From: Tubulanus polymorphus
Taxonomy: Eukaryota; Nemertea; Palaeonemertea; Tubulaniformes; Tubulanidae
DNA: 64,000 bases
Assembly: GCF_964204645.1 (NCBI RefSeq)
Contig: NC_134030.1
Location: forward strand, 3,201,855 to 3,265,854
Reading direction: 5' to 3'
The position numbers and the translations under genes were made by a program. Every line of letters starts with the position of its first letter. The first letter of the stretch is position 1. The notes below the pieces were generated by a model. The model saw only the letters and a list, made by a program, of their open reading frames with translations. It had not been told where the DNA came from and did not search any database. Of the stretch, positions 50,801 to 63,500 are shown one piece after another.

Positions 50801-53800
50801 TAAGACAGTAGTGACGTTTAGACTCAATTCTATGAGCCATTTGAAAAAACTAAGAGTAGTCAATCTATGAATTATGAGACTATTTTCAAAACTGATTTCT
50901 GCAGTAATGTTAAGACAGTAATATAACAAACGGGCATTGTAACAACTTATAATGGCTCAGTCGAAACGTCAAATACTCAACAGGTTTTTCTTCACACATA
51001 TTGTGGATTCTTTTTTCAATTAAATCAGATACTCATCACTCGAATTCTCGAATATATAATTCTGTATTTAAGCAATATTTCAACACCAAAGATATATCAT
51101 AATTGAGTGAATGCTGTTAATGTAATTCAGACTAAAGGTTCGATGGCACCGCCGAAGCCCGGTGGTAATGAAAGTAGCGCATTTAACTGGAAGAAAATAG
51201 ACATGCGTAAAAAGCGTTGTGATATGCAGATAATGGGTAACTTTACGGCCTGGTATACAAACCTTACGACTGAAGAAAGACGCGAAAGCGGTATGGACCT
51301 CGAAAAAGCTATGATGGATTGTTTCTGGCAAGGCGTAACCTGTTATCCGGGGTTAGTTTCATATGCCATAGTAATATATATGAAATAACCACTATCCAGA
51401 CGTGTGAAGTGGAATCAGAATGATAGAAACAAAGACTCAAGTAATAAGGAAATAACATTTTTGCAACAGAAAATAAGTCGGAACAAATTGTTAGATGGAA
51501 AAGGCCAAGCGCCCCAGCTGCTTGACGTTTATTTGAAAAATTATACCAAAACACGTGACAACCTAATTTGCTGTCACGTACAAAATTACAATATCATCAA
51601 TCTAACAAAGAAATACAAAGTCATACAAAACTAACTAGGTCAACCGCCCCAGCTGGATTGACCTAGTTTCTGATTTAAACAATTATCGGAAAAAATACTA
51701 CGCGGTCAAACGCCCCTGCTGTTTGACCTATTTTTATGAATACAAGTAACTACACCACTATTACTAAGAAGTCAAACGCCCCAGCTGTTTGACCTAGTTC
51801 GGAGTAAAAAGTCCTCGATTAATCGTAAGTGGGCTATAAAAATGGGCTAGAAAAGATTAATCGTAAGAGGGCTAACAAATGCCGTAGGCGCAGGTAGGGG
51901 ATGGAGGGTGGTAAAATGTTAAACTTTACGCCTGAGTTCCGGAACTGAAAAGGACGTGTTTACTTCGCGTTGATTGGCTGGTTGGCTAATAGCACGAGGG
52001 CGGCGCCACCGGCTGGTGCTATGTTGCCCGCCGGGAGAAGAACTTCATTTTCTGTCGCAAAAATGCTGATGGGCAACTGGGCATTCGCACATCTTTTGTT
52101 TTCTGACCCGCATTGGAGATCATCGTTCGTATAGTAATGGACGTCACGTTAACTTCATAATCAACGATCTATTCTTTTATTTCAGAAATTTCACGTTTTT
52201 CACTAACCCATACCTCGGTAACTGTTTTACCTTCAATGCTTATGGCAACCTTTCAGTAAAGAGAACTGGACCGAATTTCGGTATGATACGATTGCTAAAC
52301 TTATCACTTCACTGGTTTAAAGGGATAATATTCTCACTATAATTCTCACATTTTCAGGGCTATCGGTGACGTTGTTTATCGACCAAGACGACTACGTACC
52401 CCAACTAGCTGACGCGGCAGGAGTGAAAGTAGTCATCGGCAATCAGAGTAGAATGCCTTACCCTGAAGATGAGGGTGTTTTAGTGAGACCTGGGACCCGA
52501 ACTCAACTCGGCATAAGAAAAGTATGCTCATCAAATGAATCATATAGATGGAATTATTATTCATCGGCCTCACAATTATTAGAAAAAAATCTTTTTCAAT
52601 ATAATACTTATGAATTCAGTCTACAGTTGTAAGAGCCGGATATCCGTGGGGTAAATGTGCAAATCTAACCTACTCAGTCATGAGAATGAAAGATGCTTAC
52701 GTCAACGATTTACCATTAGTGAACTATTCTACAATCGTAAGTGTTTACAAATATGGTCGTATGTGACTCGGATATATCCTGTACTCGAATAGATTGAAAT
52801 TTCTTGAGCATGAAATTGAATATAATTCAATCAGTACAATTCATTATTAGCGAACAGAAGGAATACTTTTTCATACTTTCAAATTCACGTAATAAGTTTT
52901 ATTATTCATACGTTTAACACCAAGATAAGTCAAATGAGGCACTCGCACTGAACCGCTGAATCGTGAGAAGTATAAGTCAAGATAAGTGCTTAGAATGATT
53001 AGCTCAAAATGATCACTAATACTGTTTCTGATGTGCTCGCTCCTCGCAGGGATGCCTGAAAACCTGTCGACAAAGAAACGTTATGTTGAACTGTAGCTGT
53101 TTTGATCCGAATTACGCCAGTCCGAACACCGATGCCCTGAAAGATCTGAGCTCGAAAGCAAAGCACCCATGTTCCACAGATACAGAATCCGGTAAGTTGA
53201 AACGTAAATGATAACCGCAATGAACAAATACACATGAATAACTTTCAAAGTCTAGAAGTTATATCATAGAAATATTTCAAATTAAGATTCGACAATGAAC
53301 ATTATACCCAAAGCTATCTTGATTTAACTTGGTACAACAGTATTCTATACGTACGTAGTTGCCCATATATGGATCCATATATCAATCTACATCACTTAAA
53401 CCAGGATGACAGAAACCCATCGCTGCTTTGTAGCTATATTTATCACGAATATTTTGAATATTCTCCAAAGAGATGACCCGATATCTCATTTGTCCAAGAT
53501 TTCAAAAGTTATTTCCTATCTTCGATCTGTTATCAATCATGGAGATATATGTCGTTACAGAATGCATGAGCCGCGTTTATAGTCTTATAGACGCGTCTGA
53601 TGTGTGTGATATTAAGACCTGTCCACCAATCTGCAAGTGAGTATAGTATCAATCGGGATGTTATTATCTACTAAATACGAAATAACAGTTTTGCAAAGAT
53701 TTTCATTCGAATTGTGTTCAATTTTACAGGGAATTCAAATATCGTATAGCTACATCTGCTGCTGACTGGCCGTCGAAACCAAAGATAGTAAGTATACAGA

Positions 53801-55365
53801 AATTACGGAAATCCCGTTTTATAGACATTATGGAAGATTCATTGGATACTTTATACACAATACTGATGTTGTTTTTTAAGTGCTTTTAAGTGAAATGCGG
53901 GCGCCGGGTTTCACATGTAAATCATTTTCAAAATGTTTCATTAGTCAAGTAAGAACATACTGACCAAACTTAAAAATCAATCGCTTATGTCGGATGGATG
54001 CACACTAATATTATCGGATACGTTGAAATAGTTTCACGACAGCTGAGAACTCTGGTAAGTTATACGGCCAATTTGAGCGTCATAATCCCGTTTAAATTTC
54101 CATTTTAGCCAGCAATTATGAATATGATCAAGAAAGTGCGGCCGGCATTAGACATTTACGAAGAAGAAGAAACCAACACAACCACAACGAATTCAACGAC
54201 GAACGCAACAGCATCAGATTCAAACTCGACATCTTCAACAGATGAGCCGACAACAACTACTATTACTGTTACATCACCGGTCATTACTACTACTGTGTCA
54301 TCGATGGCGCCGGCTGGTCCCTCTCCCTCTCCCTCTTCTCTCGCTCCTGTTACGATTACGTCTGGTACGCAAGCCCCGGCGCCACCACCACCGCCGCCGC
54401 CGCCGGGCCCGAAAAAAGGACAAGTCAACCCACAATATATCTCGTATGTATTTCTGTTCGTACATTATCAGTATAGAAGGGAAGGTTGTCAGGACCGCCT
54501 TACATCTACGCACTTGAGAAAAAAACCAGAAATATCAGGCTATAGTTTTAACAGCGATTTGTCATATCGAAAATTAGAAGTGCAATTTATAAAATGTTCT
54601 ATTGAGTCTATATCGCAGTGTCGCCGGCGAATCAATTGTTCGGGCTTCAGGAATGAACGGCTGTGTTTCCTTTTCAGAGAAAACTTCATCAAAATCGACG
54701 TCTATTTCGAGGACCTTAACGAAGAGATATACGTGACAACGGCGGCATACTCGGTAGAAATATTTCGATTACCTCAATAAGATTTTTTTTTGACGCCGTA
54801 AAAACCGTTACAAAAATGTTTTATGCGAGTTTTGAATGTCGGTCGGTCGAATTTTTATAATTGGTGCGCCATATTGACGCCACAGACGCGGTTCTGTCCT
54901 GGAATCATAATTGTTTAATTTCTCATAATACGCCAATGTTATTATCATTGTCGTTGAGCTATGAATTGTCGACAATATCAAGCAGTAAACATGCAGTATT
55001 TCAAGGCGTCAATTAACTTTTGAACTTGGGATATGTTTTTTGCTGTGTATTTGATTAATGAATGAATGAATATTTTTTCTTTTAATTTTCAGGAAATCGA
55101 TCTTCTAACGGATATGGGCGGCACGTGTGGATTGTGGATGGGTATTTCAGTGATCGCCATCATCGAAGTTATTCAGTTTTGTGTCGAGGTCGGTTTGCTG
55201 TGTTTTTATCGGTACAAAACGTCGGAGGAGACGAAAGTGAAACCGCTGCGACAATCTCCGAACAGATCCCCTTACAGAGAACGAAGCGTCACGCCACAAA
55301 CTGAGGAATGGTATCTAGATGATATTCCAGAGAAAAATGGCATATACAACGATCGCAAATTCTAA
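47823..55365 (+). CDS. DEG/ENaC family sodium channel (ASIC/FaNaC-like)
   Basis: Twelve exons: 47823-48000, 50246-50439, 51131-51351, 52186-52280, 52358-52521, 52620-52736, 53050-53191, 53561-53636, 53730-53787, 54109-54443, 54678-54753, 55093-55365. The sum is 1929 nt, 642 residues. TM1 (IVKFIWIVVFLAAVAICIW, residues 46-64) is followed by the post-TM1 motif PFPSVTICNLNP. Ectodomain signatures are YLGNCFTFNAYG, FIDQDDYVP, PYPEDEGVLVRPGT, CLKTCRQRNVMLNCSC and CPPICKEFKYRIATSAADWPS. TM2 carries the GxS selectivity filter (GLWMGISVIAIIE, Gly569-Ile-Ser571). Two oddities are visible. The pre-TM1 His-Gly gating motif is Ala-Gly (SSLAGL, 31-36). Exon 10 carries a ~80-residue Thr/Ser/Pro-rich and polyproline insertion. 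The family includes proton-, peptide- and mechanically gated channels; the stimulus cannot be told. The exon 2 donor, GTTCGT, is weak. Confidence 0.93.
48091..48232. mobile_element. Short MITE in DEG/ENaC intron 1
   Basis: TGGTGGCTGATTTTCGGGCCATTA at the left pairs with TGGCCCTTATCAGCCACCA at the right, with TA on both sides. It shares ATACCTGGTATGCAAATAAG and CCAGAACGCCAAAACGAAAT with the longer copy at 49650-50031. Confidence 0.75.
49650..50031. mobile_element. Longer MITE of the same family in DEG/ENaC intron 1
   Basis: Termini TGGTGGTTGATTCGGGCCATTA and TATGGCCCTTATCAGCCACCA, flanked by TA. The interior is a further palindrome built from GTTTTGGCG / CGCCAAAAC units, so open frames on the minus strand here are artefacts. 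Confidence 0.75.
50533..50867. repeat. ~48-bp minisatellite in DEG/ENaC intron 2
   Basis: About seven copies of AGTGACGTTTAGACTCAATT followed by CTATGAGCCATTTTGAAAACTAAGCGAGT. Confidence 0.85.
51480..51805. repeat. Clustered CGCCCCAGCTG repeats in DEG/ENaC intron 3
   Basis: Four imperfect copies of a unit around GTCAAACGCCCCAGCTGTTTGACCTA lie at intervals of 60-160 bp. Each unit is itself a small palindrome (GGTCAA...TTGACC). Confidence 0.65.
54163..54420 (+). other. Thr/Ser/Pro-rich and polyproline insertion within DEG/ENaC exon 10
   Basis: About 80 codons in frame between the helix MNMIKKVRPALDIYEEEE and the conserved NPQYIS | ENFIKIDVYFEDLNEE block. The insert begins TNTTTTNSTTNATASDSNST and ends APAPPPPPPPPGPKKG. 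It contains several N-x-S/T sequons and many possible O-glycosylation sites. It lies on the extracellular side, in the loop before the last strand leading to TM2. Confidence 0.8.
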
Positions 55366-56177
55366 ACTACAGCTGCGGGCTGGCTCCATAGTCATTGCTA
55401 AGACTCAAGATCAGTCTTAGTTCTATAGCCAATCCAATTACTTAAATAGAGTCTTAAGATTGAAGGCCACTTTTGGACTTAAGAAGTCTCGACAAAGTTC
55501 TATAGCCAATCCAATTACTTAAGCAGAGTCTTAAGATTGAAGACCACTTTTGGACTTAAGAAGTCTCGACAACCGGTCAGGTCGGAGTTGCACAGGTTCG
55601 ACTTAGGTCTAAAAGTAACTTTATGTTGTCAGGCTGGTTTAAAAAAAAGGTATCGGAGTGATCTTACACTTAATCATGGCTATGAAACTGGTCACAGTAA
55701 CGCCAGCCAAAAAATGGTCTTGATTCGTTAGATTGACTATTGAAAAAGATGAGCTTAGGTAGTGCATCGAGCCACTGGAATGAGAAGTCAGAAGATTCCT
55801 TTCGAACTCAAAAATACTGAGAAATATTAACGAGTCAACGTTATTCAGGTGAAGTCAATCGATTTATCAATATGAAAAAAATGCAAGATGTTTCCTTTTA
55901 TGTAGAATCTTATGAACCATTCTAGCAATGTTTATCTACATCACGTTTGGTATTTTTCCCGTGTTTATTTTCCTTTTTTGAGGTAGACTTTTAGCCACGT
56001 TTACACACAAATAATAAACTACAAAATACTATTGAAATGAAATCGTTTTCGTGTCATGCTATTTTCCCTTAGAATTTATAACGCGAAACAAGCGAAGCGA
56101 AAGCTGATGCTATGTCTATTAGATATGAAATATTTATTTCGATAAATCCAAAATATTCAAAATATGGAATTCAAGAG
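55366..56177. repeat. Intergenic between convergent genes; contains a 78-bp tandem duplication
   Basis: Copies of the CAGTTGCACAGT palindrome family occur at 55372-55560. A ~78-bp segment beginning TTCTATAGCCAATCCAATTA is repeated in tandem. A polyadenylation signal AATAAA for the channel gene may be the one at 56013-56018. Confidence 0.55.
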
Positions 56178-58390
56178 TTAAGATCTGGCGGCTTCGTTGA
56201 TATGATCGGTGATAGTGTTGACCGAATCTTTACCAGTATCGATAGCGTCTTTTATTGTACCTGCCATATTCTTGAAAGTTTCATCTGCAGAAAATAGAAG
56301 GAAAGGAAAATCATCAAAAGAACTTGACGGTTATACATTGAATTTTCTAATAGGCGTGTATAGTTCTAAGAGTGAGGGAAGTAGTGTATTCCTGTGTACG
56401 ACAGTAAAATGAGATCATCTTAAGAACTAATCGAACGTAATTGGCTCCAGAAATGTTTACATCTCTTATACAACTGTCTATTCCATTCTTTCGCGGAAAA
56501 CGCTAAATGGAAGGATATCCGAGATATACTGAGCAGGGTTCGTACTGAGTGCGAACTCCATTAACGTCGATAGGATTTTATTCGATTACACGTGAACTGC
56601 AAGTTTGAATTTATGTTTAAAAATGATATCTTTAAACGTTGAGATTGGAATATGGCGTTGATATAGATTTAACGATTAAACTTTAACTACAATTTTGCAA
56701 CCTTATTCGAGGAAATGGAGGATTCTAAAAACTGTGAGATTGTAACCTACTCAGAATATCAGTGACGGCAGCTTTCAGGTCTTCGACGGCTTTGTTACCG
56801 TGACCAACTAAAGTTTGTCCGTGTTCCTTCATTTTATCAACGTGCGGCTGGAGTTTATCTGCCAGGGTAGCGATGTGTCCTTTCAGCGTTTCGTGAAGGT
56901 TCGTGGCGTGACCTTTAGCGGCGTCTCCCAAGTTTTGAATGTGCTACAAGTTGGAATCAAACACAATGAATACAACATCAATAACCGATACGCTCTTACA
57001 ACAAATGGTTCTTTAGGTTTTTCGTTAGTTTCTTCACGGAAGCTTTAGGTAATTCAACACTAAAAAGTGATATTCATGGTTTAAAGGCGTCTAGTAAAGA
57101 TTGTATATAGTCAACACGTTTAAAGTCAACATTTAGGATACGTCATCACACAAGTCAATTTCAATGTCTAATTCAATTTGCTTCGTGAAAATTATCATTT
57201 GAATAAGTAGCCAATATGAGATGGTCCCGGGTTTGACTATACCCAGTATATGCCATGAATTGAGATGGGTACGTATCCCCACAACGCGAAACATGATTCC
57301 TAATAGTGACACATTATAAGAGCATAAAATACCTGTTGAATTTTGGCAATGTGAGGCTTGAAGAAGTCAGCAATCTTTCTACCGAGGTCACCCTTACCAC
57401 GTTGATTTGCGGCTTTGTTGATTTCGTTTACCAAATCATCTTCGATCGAACGCATTTGGATGTTGTGTTCCTCTAAAATGAGACGATTATTGTACATTTC
57501 ATGAAAAGAAATATGGACATCATGTAAAATTGTATATTTCACTATAAAGGTGCGAAATGTCTTACTTAAAATAGCGTCGACATTAGCTTTGATTTCATGA
57601 ACTTTGTTGTCGAGATCTTTGTAGAAATCTGAATCGTGTATTTTTTCCAGTACGACCTTCAGTTTATCAATGGCGTCAGCGAACGCAGTTTCGGCTTTAG
57701 CGGCGTTATTCTCGATGACATCTTTCACTTGGCCGTAAATTTCGGCAGCCTTAGCGATCGCGTCTTCCTTCAGACCTCGCTTACCGAGTGCTCCGAGACC
57801 GTTTTGTTGTAATTGAGTCAACAGATCAACGAGGGAGGCTGAAATCATCCAAATTACAATGAAATTAGAAACAAACAAGAAGCCATTTTGAGTATCTTAT
57901 TTCTTGTGTGTCATTGCATTGAAATGAGCTTTCACCGCAACGAAAAGACGAATGTAATACATGTACTCGTCTGAATACTCGCAGCTTAGCAACCGACCCG
58001 CCCAAACCCAGTTCCCACTGTGTGTCTGATAAATTTGACTAAATTCAGTTCATTTTCAACGTTTTAAAACCAAAGAGAAAGAGGGGTAGAACTGAATTCA
58101 GTAGCTCATCCTCCGAGGCCCAGTTCCTCGGTCCATTATTAGATATGACAATAATTTAATCAATTGATTTGATTTATGGAAAGTTAGGTCGCGAGTCCGC
58201 AGATATTATTGTGTTCACCTTTTCCAGCATCAAGTGCCTGTTTAGCAGCAGTAGCCAGTGAGTCAAGACCAATTTGTTTTAACTGTTCAAGAAGTTGATT
58301 GAACTTCTCTTTGACGGTGTCAATGTCTTTTTGTTCGCCCATGGATGAGCCCACCAGGGCAGCAATGGTCAGGAATACTAAAAACTTCAT
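56178..58390 (-). CDS. Secreted all-helical protein, apolipoprotein-like, function unknown
   Basis: Five coding exons: 58219-58390, 57566-57838, 57333-57472, 56751-56943, 56178-56284; 885 nt, 294 residues. The start ATG at 58390 follows directly on an acceptor (TTTTTGCAG), so a 5' UTR intron precedes it. A signal peptide MKFLVFLTIAALVGSSMG is clear. The mature protein has no cysteine and is made of charged, amphipathic helical repeats. Examples are VKEKFNQLLEQLKQIGLDSL, NKVHEIKANVDAIL, LGRKIADFFKPHIAKIQQ, LHETLKGHIATLADKLQPHV and HGNKAVEDLKAAVTDILS. It ends TITDHINEAARS. The pattern recalls exchangeable apolipoproteins or other lipid-binding helical bundles, but I do not recognise a named family. 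It could be a secreted carrier or coiled-coil protein. The gene structure and signal peptide make it a confident gene; its role is open. Confidence 0.85.
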
Positions 58391-58619
58391 CTGCAAAAAT
58401 ATATTTCATCATTTCCACGCTGAAATTTCATCATTTTCTTCTGAATTTTCACTAAAAATGCTCCAGTTCCACAGTACTGGCTCCACAGTACTGGCTTGAC
58501 ACTTCATTCTTATTTGAACCCCAGAATCGAATTTAACCAAGCGTGTCCTCATAGTATCATAAAACTATATTAGAATTCATTGTATTTCTAAAAACGTGAA
58601 TCTGAATTAAAACTCTTAC

Positions 58620-58681
58620 CTTGTGCCGGGTGCTGAATTTCAAACTCAATCATTCGAACGGTCAGCCGTGTATTTTATAGC
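58620..58681 (-). promoter_or_regulatory. TATA box and non-coding first exon of the helical protein gene
   Basis: On the minus strand, GGCTATAAAATACACGGC places a TATA box at about 58672-58680. A short 5' UTR exon follows and ends at a good donor, CACAAG|GTAAGAG, at about 58620. The exon should be spliced to 58390. A strong TATA box suggests regulated or abundant expression. Confidence 0.7.
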
Positions 58682-60513
58682 CACCATCAATTAGTACTAT
58701 CTTGAATATGATCTTATCGCATCCGTTTTTATCACTCGGGGAAATTGAAACACTTGTCGTTTCCATTTATTAAAATATACACGGATTTCCGTCCAGTCGA
58801 TTATAGATTTTAACGAGTCATTTCAGGAAAGGTCACCGGGACTGACGCTTCCATATTTGAGTACATCGCAAATTAATGCTCATCAGATATGACTAATTGT
58901 ATGCATTGTCCAATGTCTGGTGTTAGTAGTTCATTCTCGCATAAACTGTGTCCCAGGTGAATGTCTTTGGGCGATGCACTGATCTCATTGCAAACTTTTG
59001 AAGTCTAATGGAGAATTCGAAGGGGCTTTTGTGTCCTGGATAGATAGCTGCATAAACTTAATATGTATCGAGAGTCTCCTATTTAAACTTGAGTGGAATC
59101 CGACCTCAACACGAAAATGATCCTTGCTTTCCATTCACTGCTGTTCCTCTTTCGTACGCAGACAGGAAATGGTTTAAAAAACCTCCGAAAATAAGGCATT
59201 AGGAAAATCCAAAAGTAACAACGAGAAAATCTAAGTTTAAAGTTTTCAGTATTAAACACGGCTTTATTCTATGTCTAATAATTCACACACAAAACGTACA
59301 AAATGTTAGCACCATATGACACTAAAGGGCTACGAGCAACACCCTTCTCTTTCAAAGTATGAAAAATAAATTCTCTTTTTTTCAATAGAATGTACTTAGA
59401 AAACATTGTTACTTAGAAAACATTTGGTCCCAGATTTAACTTTACAAAATAGCACACATTATTCTCGGACACACGCGAGAAAATTAATGAGAAAATGAAT
59501 CGTCTTAAAGACTGTCACGATGATAGAGTGACAGGTATCTCGCAGGCTAACTGTCAAAGAAGGAGGCAAAAGTCAGGATTTACATAATATAACAGAAAAT
59601 GATCACAAAAAATAAGAATACTGCAATCGAATTATACAGTCACGTTGATTTATGAATAGACCCTCCCCTGGTGTATAACCACATGAAACATATACCCTTC
59701 CCCTCTTCAACCCCTGATGGTGATAACGTTGATTAGACATTTGCTGAATGGCACAAACGATTAGATAATTGCACGCTACGAGTATAGTATAATGAAATTC
59801 TATCTACATATGAAAATGCTCGGGTAAGTTAAAAAAAAGAAGATAAATTCAAAAACACACAAAAACAGCGGTTATAAATGCTCTATAATATGTTTGTTAT
59901 AATAATAGTATATCATTATTAAAACAATCGATTATCTAATAGTTATATAGTAGTAATCTCATCGGTCATTTGACTTGCAATATCGAGTTAGTTCTGGGCC
60001 AATATACATATATATATCCTCGCGAAAATATATACATATACATATATAACAATAAAACATGTATTTATATAAAATATATCGACTAGCACGCTCGGAATCA
60101 TACCGAAAAAATAGAAACAAAAACAATATACAACATCTTATCAACCCCCTTCTATTGACAGATAGCTGTTCAATATAAATGATATAAAAGTTTTCGTTTT
60201 TTTCAGGACGATGGTTCGAATCCCGAGAATAAATGCATTTTTTTTTTTAATGATAGATATTTCTTTTACACAACGTAAAGAGACAGAATGCGCTCGATCC
60301 TAATAACACAAAATGGCGACTTATTCAAATACATGGCAAATATATGGCTCAACGAATATATACACATACAAATGTAATGAAGCCTATACAACGACTTGTA
60401 TATAAAATATAAATGTTGCACGCGGACGTCCAATCTAAACAATGTTCGTTAAATTGTTCGTTTTAAAAAATCAAAACGACGCCCGATTAGAAAATGCGCG
60501 TGGTTTATCCTGT
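58682..60513. other. Intergenic plus collagen 3' UTR
   Basis: The collagen stop is at 60514. A minus-strand AATAAA at 59263-59268 would end a ~1.2-kb 3' UTR. The sequence upstream of it is AT-rich with TATA microsatellites near 60000-60060. I see no other gene. Confidence 0.5.
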
Positions 60514-63500
60514 TTAGGAGAAGCATACCTCTCCGATATCGAGTCCGAATTCTTGGTCCTGGTCGCCAACGTCAGCTGGAGCGATGTCGACTATTGGGAG
60601 ACGTGAACCTTTGTCTGATCGTATTTCGAACATCGTCTGGGCCCAGGAATCTTTACGGAACTGAAATATACATCGAAACATCGATAATTAATAAAGTCGT
60701 CATATTATAACAGAGCTTCAACCTGCTTCTGATTTTCATTATACTTATTACTTTTCTATATTTCTATATCTTATTTGTTTGATGCCTGCAGGGATATAGA
60801 AGATGTTACCGAGGGTCTTATATTACTGATGATTACTGATTAGTTTAAACATTTCTTTCGTATTTCGATGAAATGTTACGCAAAAAAATTCAATTCGTAA
60901 CTGATTGCACTTTTCAGAGGATGGCAGCCCTGTTTTAAGAATAACTGTAATTCTTACAGAATTCCTAAATTGACACAAAGCTCAAATGCATATGCATTAA
61001 AAGTTTTCATAGTTCGGAGATGGATAATGTATTAACAAAAGATGTTGTAATCCGGGGATTTTCAATTTCATCTACTTAAACTAACGCGAACGCTTACCTG
61101 ACATTCGTCAACGAGTACGTTGTATTTGAGTCGTGCTGGGCTTTCTGTTGAGATTTCAAGGTCGCTATCGGTCATCAGTTTCACGGCGCGATCGAAGTTT
61201 CTATTGGTGGCGTCGTAGTAGGCGACGGAGTTCCTGCAGTGATAGGTGATAGTCTGGTGCGCTTTCTCGCTCAACAGTTGTAAGAACGTCAATTGTACGC
61301 GGTCAGCTTTGTAGGTGAACTGATTTAAAAGAAAATACGAGTTACATACTAGACTGTCGATAGGTTTTGAAAAGATTTGAAAAGACGCATATTGTTGTTA
61401 AATATTGTACTCACCGTATCGCCTTTAATGGCATCTTCACTAAACCAGGCATGACGACCCAAATTACCACCTTCAAACCATCTGGTTCTTTCGAACTAAA
61501 GTAACATAGAATATGATATTGAATCAGGTGATATCTTCGGTGAGTGTTCAATCGGAAATAAAGGTCACGTTTTGTGAAATTGTACCTTGACTGGTTGTGG
61601 CGATATACAGGTTTCCATTTGTTTAATACGACAAGTGACTTCAATGGCGTCTTTAGGACTTCCTTGGTTCGGATCGATAAAGTATTTTCCTGAAGTGATA
61701 AGGTGCAACGAAAAGCTCAATAAAACGACGACAAAACAACGCTCTTTGTACATCGCGTAGATAAATATGTGAAAAGATATTTACCATCTTTAAAGTCGGG
61801 ATGAGCCAAAGCAAGGTCTCTACAAGTTCTGGCAGGAGCTTCAGCAGTACCGGTAGGTGTGCGTACGCGTTCAATAGCTACAGCAATATCATTGAGCGCG
61901 TGGAAGGCATTTTCACTGCCTTTGCCGTCGCTTTCTTGAGCTGGCTGGTCTCCCATAAATGGATTGCCACCCTTCTGGCCAGAGCCTCGGGCGAACAACT
62001 GTGTGTAGTCTGGTTGATACGAGCCACCCGATGCTCCAGGTGGACCTGGTGGACCCGGGGGTCCTGGGGGTCCTGATCGACCATCGTCTCCGCTTGGACC
62101 TCGTGGACCGATACGACCTGCTTGACCAACCTCTCCGGCTGGACCCATTGGACCTGGTGATCCTCGACTACCAGCTGGACCCTGAATAACGATATAATGT
62201 ATAGATAAATAAGATTTCGTTTCTCAAAACGATTTATGAGTGACACAGTCTTGATCAGCGTATACTTACTCTTTGACCAGCGGGACCTGGTGGTCCTGGT
62301 GGACCGTGTTCTCCAGCATTTCCCTGTTTAAAACAAATATTCACTATCACTTGATACAAAATATACTAATAATCGATGAATTTCACAATTTCAATACTTA
62401 CGCCTGGACCTGGAAGACCTTGCATACCCGGAAGTCCTCTCCATCCTTTATCACCCTTAGTTCCGGCAGCACCTCTTTCACCTTTAGCTCCTTGAACTCC
62501 TGGGGCTCCCTATTTAAAACATGAATACCAACTCAAACAGGCATATCAACTTCATGCAATAATCGATATTTTCAGGTACATTATTCTACACGATAGGTTG
62601 ATGTTTCTATATTTACTTACAATAGTTCCTCGTGGTCCAGCGGGGCCTTCAACTCCTGATGGTCCCGATTCACCCTATAAAGGATACAATAACCAGAGTT
62701 TATTATACACAAGTCTCTGTTATGGAAATTAATTTCCATCAATTCGTGCAAAGATGATATCAATAATAATCCTTCAATGGTCATCTACATACTCGTTCTC
62801 CTCGTTCACCGATAGAACCAGATGGTCCTGGTGGTCCGGGTGGTCCTTGTGATCCTGGATGTCCTGGCTGACCAGACATACCCGGTGGTCCAACCTGTCC
62901 TTTCTCTCCTGGTCGTCCATCGATTCCGTTGAGGCCGTCTTTACCAGCTGGTCCCTAAAATAAATAAGTTGAATAACAATGTTGTTCGGATCTAATCATC
63001 AACATAATATAATGAACGACGCTTACCTCGGGTCCAGCTTCTCCTGGAGCGCCTGATATACCGGGAGGTCCTGGGATACCAGCCACACCTCTTTCACCAT
63101 CCTTACCCGCTTTACCTTGTCCTCCAGTTTCTCCCTGAAGAGAAATAAATAGATAAATTGAAGAAAAACGACGAAAACTACAAACAGTGATGTTATTATT
63201 GAGGAATAATAATTACCCTTGCTCCAGCCGGGCCGACAGTTCCAGGGGCTCCACGAGTTCCTGGTAATCCAACCTGTCCACGTTCACCTTGGGGTCCACC
63301 CATGCCTTGTGGTCCTCTTGGTCCCTGGACACAGATTAAATAGAAATATTATAAATTAGTGACAAATGTCTCGTCATTCTCGTTGTGTTTACATAAGTTA
63401 CAAAGAACTTACAGGTCGTCCATCTGATCCACGTTCACCCTTCTCTCCATCGTTTCCTGGACGACCGGAGCTTCCGCTGTCACCGGGACGACCGTCTTTA

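Noticed and set aside
54037..54053. 12-nt microexon (CTGAGAACTCTG) between DEG/ENaC exons 9 and 10
   Set aside because: It has acceptor- and donor-like borders and fits the phase, but exon 9 already joins exon 10 in frame and the residues add nothing recognisable.
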